Shown here one piece after another: positions 58,922 to 64,000 of a DNA stretch of 64,000 nucleotides (the stretch's first letter is position 1; each line of letters opens with the position of its first letter). Source of the stretch: Methylobacterium hispanicum. GTDB lineage: Bacteria; Pseudomonadota; Alphaproteobacteria; Rhizobiales; Beijerinckiaceae. Location of the stretch: the NCBI RefSeq assembly GCF_022179285.1, contig NZ_BPQO01000008.1, positions 1 through 64,000 of the forward strand, read 5' to 3'. Under the pieces are notes generated by a model. It saw only the letters and a program-made list of their open reading frames with translations. It was not told where the DNA came from and searched no databases. The translations under genes and the position numbers were made by a program.

Positions 58922-59066
58922 CGCAGGATTTCGCTTCGTGTCGGAACGGGTTGCCGGGCTCTAACGCAGGGCACCGGCGCCCGGCAACCGCCGCGGCCGC
59001 GGACCGCCCCGCAGCCCTCTCCGTCCGCGCCTCGGAACCATCCGGGTGCCCAGGGCTTTGCTCCCC

Positions 59067-59252
59067 ATGGTTCGATCCCGACAGCCCGGACGCCCGCGCG
59101 TGGCGCCCTGCCCCGACAAGCCCGGCGTCTTCCGCTGGCAGATCCAGCTGGAGGACGGGAGCGTCGTGCACGCCCCCTACGCCTTCGCGACGCGCGGCGG
59201 CGCCGATATCTCGGCCGACCTCTGGGTGAAGCAGCTGCGCGCGGCCGTGTAG
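59067..59252 (+). CDS. small conserved-looking hypothetical protein
   Basis: This 61-aa protein has a sensible beta-rich composition: RWQIQLEDGSVVHAPYAF. The first ATG in frame is 21 bases earlier, but the ATG at 59067 gives a cleaner N-terminus. No function is recognised. Confidence 0.5.
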   Translation: MVRSRQPGRPRVAPCPDKPGVFRWQIQLEDGSVVHAPYAFATRGGADISADLWVKQLRAAV

Positions 59253-59296
59253 CGCCGACCCCTCCGGCCGGAGAGAGGTGCGGAGGAGGACCGACG

Positions 59297-59443
59297 CTAG
59301 CGCCCGAGGAACAGGCCCGCCAGCAGGAAGCCCAGTCCCGCTAGCCCGAGCGCGCCCTCGCGCCGGTGCGTGGGGTCGGTGAAATGCGCGACCGCTCCGC
59401 CCGCGCAGCACAGGGCTCCCAGCCCGATCGCCCAGAGATGCAT
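59297..59443 (-). CDS. 48-aa two-helix membrane protein
   Basis: The frame is short but begins with ATG preceded by a strong GAGGAGG six bases upstream. It encodes two hydrophobic helices: LWAIGLGALCCAGGAVAHF and ALGLAGLGFLLAGLFLG, joined by TDPTHRRE. This is a clear two-pass small membrane protein of unknown role. It is convergent with the 61-aa gene. Confidence 0.65.
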   Translation of the reverse strand: MHLWAIGLGALCCAGGAVAHFTDPTHRREGALGLAGLGFLLAGLFLGR

Positions 59444-59728
59444 GCCGCCTCCTCGAAGTGCTAGGACGCAGGAACATGGGCCGGTGCGCCGCGCGCATGG
59501 ACCTCCGGAGACGAAGCAATATCGATGCCGTGATGGCTCGGATAAAGCAGTATTGTTGGGTCGGGGTGGTACCGGTTACCGATTCGGGGATCGCGACCCC
59601 ATGGATTCGCGGGCTGTCGTCTCGACGGAACGTGCATTCGCCTCCACGTCCTTTCCCCTCTGCGGGGAGAGTGGCCCCTACCCCACCCATCCGTTGACGA
59701 TCCCGCGCGGGCGCGCCTAATCACCCGC

Positions 59729-61609
59729 ATGTCCATCAACGGTTCCTCAACCTTCGACGTCGTCGTCGTCGGCGGCGGCCATGCCGGCGTCGAGGCGGCG
59801 GCCGCCGCCGCCCGCTGCGGTGCTCGCACCGCCCTCGTCACCCACGCAGCGGCGACCATCGGCGCGCTGTCCTGCAATCCGGCCATCGGCGGGCTCGGCA
59901 AGGGCCATCTCGTGCGCGAGGTCGATGCGCTCGACGGCCTGATGGGCCGGGTCGCGGACGCCGCCGGCATCCAGTTCCGTCTGCTCAACCGCCGCAAGGG
60001 CCCGGCCGTGCGCGGGCCCCGCACCCAGGCCGACCGCAAGCTCTACGCCGCCGCCATGCAGGCGGCCCTGGCCGAGACCGCCGGCCTCACGGTGATCGAG
60101 GCCGCTTGCGAGGATCTCGTCGTCGCCGACGGCCGCGTCGCGGGCGTGGTGCTCGGCGACGGGCGCACCCTCCCCTGCGGGGCCGCCGTGATCACCACCG
60201 GCACCTTCCTGCGCGGCCTGATCCATATCGGCCCGGTGCAGGTGCCGGCCGGCCGCGTCGGCGAGGCGCCGGCCGTCGGCCTCGCCAGGACCCTCGACCG
60301 GCTCGGCTTCCGGCTCGGCCGCCTGAAGACCGGCACGCCGCCGCGGCTCGACGGCACCACCATCGACTGGGCCGCCCTGGAGATGCAGGAGGCCGACGCC
60401 GAGCCGGTGCCGTTCTCGACGCTGACCGAGCGGATCACCACGCCGCAGATCCGCTGCGGCATCACCCGGACGACGCGCGCGGCGCACGACCTGATCCGAG
60501 CGAACCTCCACCGCTCGCCGATGTACTCGGGCGGCATCAGCAGCCGCGGCCCGCGCTACTGCCCGTCGATCGAGGACAAGGTGGTGCGCTTCGGCGACCG
60601 CGAGGGGCACCAGATCTTCCTCGAGCCCGAGGGCCTCGACGACCCGACCGTCTACCCGAACGGCATCTCGACGGCGCTCCCCGAGGACGTGCAGCGCGCG
60701 CTCGTCGGGCTGATCCCCGGATTGGAGCGGACCCGCATCGTGCGGCCGGGCTACGCCATCGAGTACGATTACGTCGATCCGCGCGAACTCGATGCCGGGC
60801 TGCAGACCGCGCGCCTGCCCGGCCTGTTCCTGGCCGGCCAGATCAACGGCACCACCGGCTACGAGGAGGCCGCGGCCCAGGGGCTCGTCGCCGGCCTCAA
60901 CGCCGCCCGCCTCGCGGGCGGTCAGGCGGTCGCGGCCTTCGACCGGGCCGAATCCTATCTCGGCGTGATGATCGACGACCTCGTCACCCACGGGGTGAGC
61001 GAGCCCTACCGGATGTTCACCTCGCGCTCCGAGTACCGGCTCAGCCTGCGCGTGGACAACGCCGACGAGCGGCTGACTCCGCGCGGCTTGGCGCTGGGCT
61101 GCGTCGGCGCGAGGCGGGCCGCGCATTTCGCCGCCGCGCAGGCCGAACTCGCCGCCGCCCGCGCGCGACTCGACGCCCTGAGCCTCACGCCGACCGAGGC
61201 GCGGGCCCACGGGATCGCGCTCAATCAGGACGGCATCCGCCGCAGCGCCTTCCAGCTCCTCTCCTACCCGGAACTCGACTGGGCGCGGCTTGCGGGCGTT
61301 TGGCCGGAGCTTGCCGCGGTGAGCCCGCGCATCGCCGAGCGCCTGCGCACGGATGCGACCTACGCGGTCTATCTCGACCGGCAGCGGGCCGACATCGCCG
61401 CCTTCCGGCGCGACGAGGCGGTGCGGTTACCGGCCGGACTCGACTATGCGGGGATCAGCGGGCTCTCCAACGAGATGCGCTCGAAGCTCGAGGCGGTGCG
61501 CCCGGGCACGCTGGGGCAGGCCGCGCGCATCGAGGGCGTCACGCCCGCGGCGCTCACGCTCCTGGCCGCCCATGCCCGCCGGGATGGGCGCGCGGCGGTG
61601 CGTGCCTGA
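59729..61609 (+). CDS. mnmG: tRNA uridine-5-carboxymethylaminomethyl(34) synthesis enzyme MnmG
   Basis: This 626-aa FAD enzyme acts with Mnm[16 protein letters not shown] is the FAD motif; [20 protein letters not shown] and [16 protein letters not shown] are signature. [22 protein letters not shown] and the C-terminal [10 protein letters not shown] are intact. It is the first of mnmG-rsmG-parA-parB, which is the conserved order near the origin. rsmG ATG overlaps its stop (TGATG). Confidence 0.97.
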   Translation: MSINGSSTFDVVVVGGGHAGVEAAAAAARCGARTALVTHAAATIGALSCNPAIGGLGKGHLVREVDALDGLMGRVADAAGIQFRLLNRRKGPAVRGPRTQADRKLYAAAMQAALAETAGLTVIEAACEDLVVADGRVAGVVLGDGRTLPCGAAVITTGTFLRGLIHIGPVQVPAGRVGEAPAVGLARTLDRLGFRLGRLKTGTPPRLDGTTIDWAALEMQEADAEPVPFSTLTERITTPQIRCGITRTTRAAHDLIRANLHRSPMYSGGISSRGPRYCPSIEDKVVRFGDREGHQIFLEPEGLDDPTVYPNGISTALPEDVQRALVGLIPGLERTRIVRPGYAIEYDYVDPRELDAGLQTARLPGLFLAGQINGTTGYEEAAAQGLVAGLNAARLAGGQAVAAFDRAESYLGVMIDDLVTHGVSEPYRMFTSRSEYRLSLRVDNADERLTPRGLALGCVGARRAAHFAAAQAELAAARARLDALSLTPTEARAHGIALNQDGIRRSAFQLLSYPELDWARLAGVWPELAAVSPRIAERLRTDATYAVYLDRQRADIAAFRRDEAVRLPAGLDYAGISGLSNEMRSKLEAVRPGTLGQAARIEGVTPAALTLLAAHARRDGRAAVRA

Positions 61610-62274
61610 TGGCGGCCCAGCACGACCGCGACCGTGTCCTCGCGGAGGCCGGTGTTTCACGTGAAACCGCGGCGCGCCTCGACCTCTACGTCGCGCAGCT
61701 GCGGCGCTGGCAATCGGTGAAGAACCTCGTCGGGCCGGCGACGCTCGCCGAGGTCTGGACCCGGCACGTCGCCGACGCGCTCCAGCTTCTCGCGCTAGCG
61801 CCGGATGCCCGGCGCTGGCTCGACCTCGGCTCCGGCGCCGGCATCCCCGGCCTGATCCTCGCCATCGCGGGCGGGCCCGAGATCTCCGTCGATCTCGTCG
61901 AGAGCAACGCGCGCAAATGCGCCTTCCTCACCGAGACCGCCCGGCTCACCGGCGCGCGGGCCCGCGTCCACGCCGCGCGGATCGAGGCGGTCATCCCGAA
62001 TTTCCGGGGCGTGGACGTGGTCTGCGCCCGGGCCCTCGCGCCGCTGGAACAACTCCTCGACTGGACCGAGCCCCTGTTGAATTCGGGCACCACCGGCCTG
62101 TTTCCGAAGGGGCGCGAGGTCGAAGCGGAATTGACCCGGGCCGCCGCACGGTGGACAGTCGCCTACGACCTCGTTCCGAGCCGAACCGAGTCGATGGCCC
62201 GGATCGTGCGGGTCAACGATCTCGCGCCCGCGAGTCCTCGATCGAGCCCGCGAGTCCCGGACCCATCCCCATGA
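61609..62274 (+). CDS. rsmG: 16S rRNA (guanine(527)-N7)-methyltransferase RsmG
   Basis: This 221-aa protein has LDLGSGAGIPGLILA for SAM binding, and VESNARKCAFL as motif II. It methylates G527 of 16S rRNA; loss gives low-level streptomycin resistance in other bacteria. The gene contains a parS site within its first 60 bases, and the tail (after MARIVRVNDL) is Pro/Ser-rich. Its stop overlaps parA by four bases. Confidence 0.95.
   Translation: MAAQHDRDRVLAEAGVSRETAARLDLYVAQLRRWQSVKNLVGPATLAEVWTRHVADALQLLALAPDARRWLDLGSGAGIPGLILAIAGGPEISVDLVESNARKCAFLTETARLTGARARVHAARIEAVIPNFRGVDVVCARALAPLEQLLDWTEPLLNSGTTGLFPKGREVEAELTRAAARWTVAYDLVPSRTESMARIVRVNDLAPASPRSSPRVPDPSP
61653..61668. promoter_or_regulatory. 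parS site 3 (ParB binding), inside rsmG
   Basis: TGTTTCACGTGAAACC matches the 16-bp parS consensus at 15 of 16 positions. It lies in codons 15-20 of rsmG, 618 bp before parA. Confidence 0.92.
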
Positions 62275-63119
62275 CAAGCGACGTCCTCCCCTCCTCCGTC
62301 CAGCCGGCCGCACCCGCGCGCCCGCTGCGGATCCTCGCGCTCGCCAACCAGAAGGGCGGCGTCGGCAAGACCACGACGGCGATCAACCTAGGGACCGCGC
62401 TCGCCGCGATCGGCGAGCAGGTGCTGGTGATCGACCTCGACCCGCAGGGCAACGCCTCGACGGGGCTCGGCATCGACCGGCGCGCCCGCCGGGTCTCGAC
62501 CTACGAGGTGATGGCCGGCGAGGCCACGCTCGCCCAGGCGGTGGTGCCGACCGCGGTGCCGCGCCTGTCGATCGCGGCCTCCACCATGGACCTGCTCGGC
62601 CTCGAACTGGAAATGGCCCAGAGCCCGGACCGGGCGCACCGCCTGCGCAACGTGCTGAAGGGCATGGGCGACGCGGCCGAGACGGCGGCCTTCAGCTACG
62701 TGCTGATCGACTGCCCGCCCTCGCTGAACCTCCTCACCATCAACGCGCTGGTCGCGGCCGACGCCGTGATGGTGCCGCTGCAATGCGAGTTCTTCGCCCT
62801 GGAGGGCCTGAGCCAGCTCCTGCGCACCGTCGAGCAGGTGCGCGCGGCGCTCAACCCCAAGTTGACGATCCAGGGCGTCGTGCTGACGATGTTCGACCCG
62901 CGCAACAACCTCTCCAACCAAGTCGTGGCGGATGTGCGCAGCTTCATGGGCGAGAAGGTCTACGAGACGATGATCCCGCGCAACGTGCGGATCTCGGAGG
63001 CGCCCTCGCACGGCAAGCCGGCGCTGCTCTACGACCTCAAATGCGCGGGGTCCCAGGCTTACCTGCGGCTCGCCTCAGAGGTGATCCAGCGGGAAGGCCG
63101 GGTGCCGGCGGCGGCTTAG
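62271..63119 (+). CDS. parA: chromosome-partitioning ATPase ParA
   Basis: This 282-aa Walker-type ATPase has KGGVGKTTTAINLG (deviant Walker A, Lys28 and Lys33), IDLDPQGNASTG, and LIDCPPSLNLLT. It moves ParB-parS complexes to the poles. The chosen ATG overlaps rsmG stop; a 17-residue Pro/Ala-rich start precedes the first strand. The gene lacks the N-terminal helix-turn-helix of plasmid ParA type I, as expected for a chromosomal type. Confidence 0.96.
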   Translation: MTSDVLPSSVQPAAPARPLRILALANQKGGVGKTTTAINLGTALAAIGEQVLVIDLDPQGNASTGLGIDRRARRVSTYEVMAGEATLAQAVVPTAVPRLSIAASTMDLLGLELEMAQSPDRAHRLRNVLKGMGDAAETAAFSYVLIDCPPSLNLLTINALVAADAVMVPLQCEFFALEGLSQLLRTVEQVRAALNPKLTIQGVVLTMFDPRNNLSNQVVADVRSFMGEKVYETMIPRNVRISEAPSHGKPALLYDLKCAGSQAYLRLASEVIQREGRVPAAA

Positions 63120-63121
63120 GA

Positions 63122-63157
63122 GTCGGTAGCCGACGATGTGGGTGCTGGTAGCCGACG
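63122..63157. promoter_or_regulatory. repeated palindrome in the parA-parB spacer
   Basis: GTCGGTAGCCGAC is a perfect 13-bp palindrome at 63122-63134. GGTAGCCGACG occurs twice, at 63125 and 63147, 22 bp (two helical turns) apart. It may be an operator or merely a local duplication. Confidence 0.35.
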
Positions 63158-63200
63158 GGCGGCGCCGCGGGTTGCGTAACGGAGTGGATGGGTGGCGGTG

Positions 63201-64000
63201 ATGGCGGAAGAGGGCGCACGGCCCCGGCTGGGGCGCGGGCTCGCGGCCCTGATCGGCGATTTCGGCGCGGCGGAACCAGCCGCGGACGGCGCGAAGTCCC
63301 CGACCCCGCAGCGCCGGGTGGCGGTCGAGTTCCTGCGTCCCAACCCGCGCAACCCCCGTCGGCGCTTCAGCGAGACCGACCTCGATGAGCTCGCCGTCTC
63401 GTTGAAGGCGCGCGGGCTGATTCAACCGATCGTCGTGCGCCCGCTCGCCGACGTGCCGGGTGCCTACGAGATCGTAGCGGGCGAGCGCCGCTGGCGCGCG
63501 GCCCAGCGCGCCGGCCTCGACGAGGTTCCGGTGGTCGTCGTCGAGATCGACGACCGGGCCTCGCTCGAATTCGCGATCCTCGAGAACGTGCAGCGCACCG
63601 ATCTCAACGCGATCGAGGAGGCGGCCGGCTACGAGCGATTGATGAGCGAGTTCGCCTATAGCCAGCGCGAGCTTGCCGAGATCCTCGGCAAGAGCCGGAG
63701 CCACCTGGCGAATACGCTGCGTCTCCTCAACCTGCCGCCGACGATTCAGGATCGGGTGATCGCGGGCGAGATCACGGCGGGCCATGCCCGCGCGCTGCTC
63801 GCCGTGCGCGATCCGGAAGCGGTCGGGCGCCGCATCGTGGAGGAGGGGCTGTCGGTCCGCGAGGTCGAGGCGATCGCGGCGGCCGAGGTGCCCGAGCAGG
63901 AAGGGCCCCGTCCCGGCCGTCCCCGCGGCGCCGGCGAGCGCTCCGAGGAGGTCCGCAGCCTGGAGCGCCGCTTCGCCCGCGCGCTCGGCATCGGCGTCAG
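63201..64000 (+). CDS. parB: chromosome-partitioning protein ParB (3' end outside window)
   Basis: The frame is open to the right edge, 266 codons. Start MAEEGARPRLGRGLAALIG is typical. The CTP-binding GERR motif is at residues 94-97, ENVQR at 128-132, and the helix-turn-helix region (about residues 155-178) reads SQRELAEILGKSRSHLANTL. ParB binds the parS sites and slides as a CTP clamp. The C-terminal dimerisation domain is not in the window. Confidence 0.95.
   Translation, partial: MAEEGARPRLGRGLAALIGDFGAAEPAADGAKSPTPQRRVAVEFLRPNPRNPRRRFSETDLDELAVSLKARGLIQPIVVRPLADVPGAYEIVAGERRWRAAQRAGLDEVPVVVVEIDDRASLEFAILENVQRTDLNAIEEAAGYERLMSEFAYSQRELAEILGKSRSHLANTLRLLNLPPTIQDRVIAGEITAGHARALLAVRDPEAVGRRIVEEGLSVREVEAIAAAEVPEQEGPRPGRPRGAGERSEEVRSLERRFARALGIGV

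Overview
The window is about 70% GC and packed with alphaproteobacterial genes. The gene content (long-form ALA synthase HemA, HisG plus HisZ, TimA/Tim44-like protein, UPF0262, DUF2948, DnaA- and CtrA-type sites beside hemE) fits the Hyphomicrobiales. Codon use and several lineage-type small proteins suggest a Methylobacterium-like organism; that is an inference, since no 16S rRNA or methylotrophy gene lies here. No rRNA, tRNA, CRISPR array, prophage or transposase gene was seen.

The main theme is the chromosome origin region. parA-parB follow mnmG (gidA) and rsmG (gidB) at the right end. Three parS-like 16-mers lie at about 16.7, 38.0 and 61.7 kb. The 551-bp gap between hemE and ppsR, the position of oriC in Caulobacter and Rickettsia, holds an AT-rich stretch, DnaA-box-like 9-mers, a perfect TTAA-N7-TTAA CtrA box and six GANTC (CcrM) sites within about 310 bp.

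Layout: 0-4.7 kb, end of a TadG-like gene, an orphan hybrid histidine kinase and yebC. 4.8-12.9 kb, an SDR, a trans-sulfuration PLP enzyme, tspO, tex, two membrane or secreted unknowns and an MBL hydrolase. 12.9-20.4 kb, hemA, murA, DUF2948-hisD-UPF0262-LMW phosphatase and an NlpC/P60 hydrolase. 20.7-22.9 kb, a small unknown, an SDR and MgtC. 23.1-30.0 kb, a seven-gene MoxR-DUF58-DUF4381-VWA-VWA-TPR-BatD operon. 30.0-35.8 kb, rho, a timA-mltA-smr operon and secB. 36.0-45.9 kb, an MFS carrier, DUF3429, mnmE, a class A beta-lactamase with ybaK, panC, an AhpD-like protein, a SnoaL-like protein, a PHB-depolymerase-type esterase with an RHH regulator, and dnaQ. 46.0-51.9 kb, an orphan HicB, coaE-aroE-CDF-maf and hemE-hemJ. 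52.4-58.9 kb, ppsR, a LysR/tautomerase pair and the his/tRNA-synthetase set hisS-hisZ-hisG. 59-64 kb, two very small genes, then mnmG-rsmG-parA-parB.

Two families of non-coding palindromic repeats stand out. One is a 165-bp MITE-like element present twice. The other is an approximately 100-bp C-rich element, containing CATATG, that occurs in inverted pairs on both sides of the coaE-aroE-CDF-maf block. No clearly new multi-gene system was found. The best leads are the oriC architecture, the repeat families, the MoxR/Bat operon, an acidic insertion in HemE, and possible operator sequences upstream of parB, hemA and the RHH regulator.
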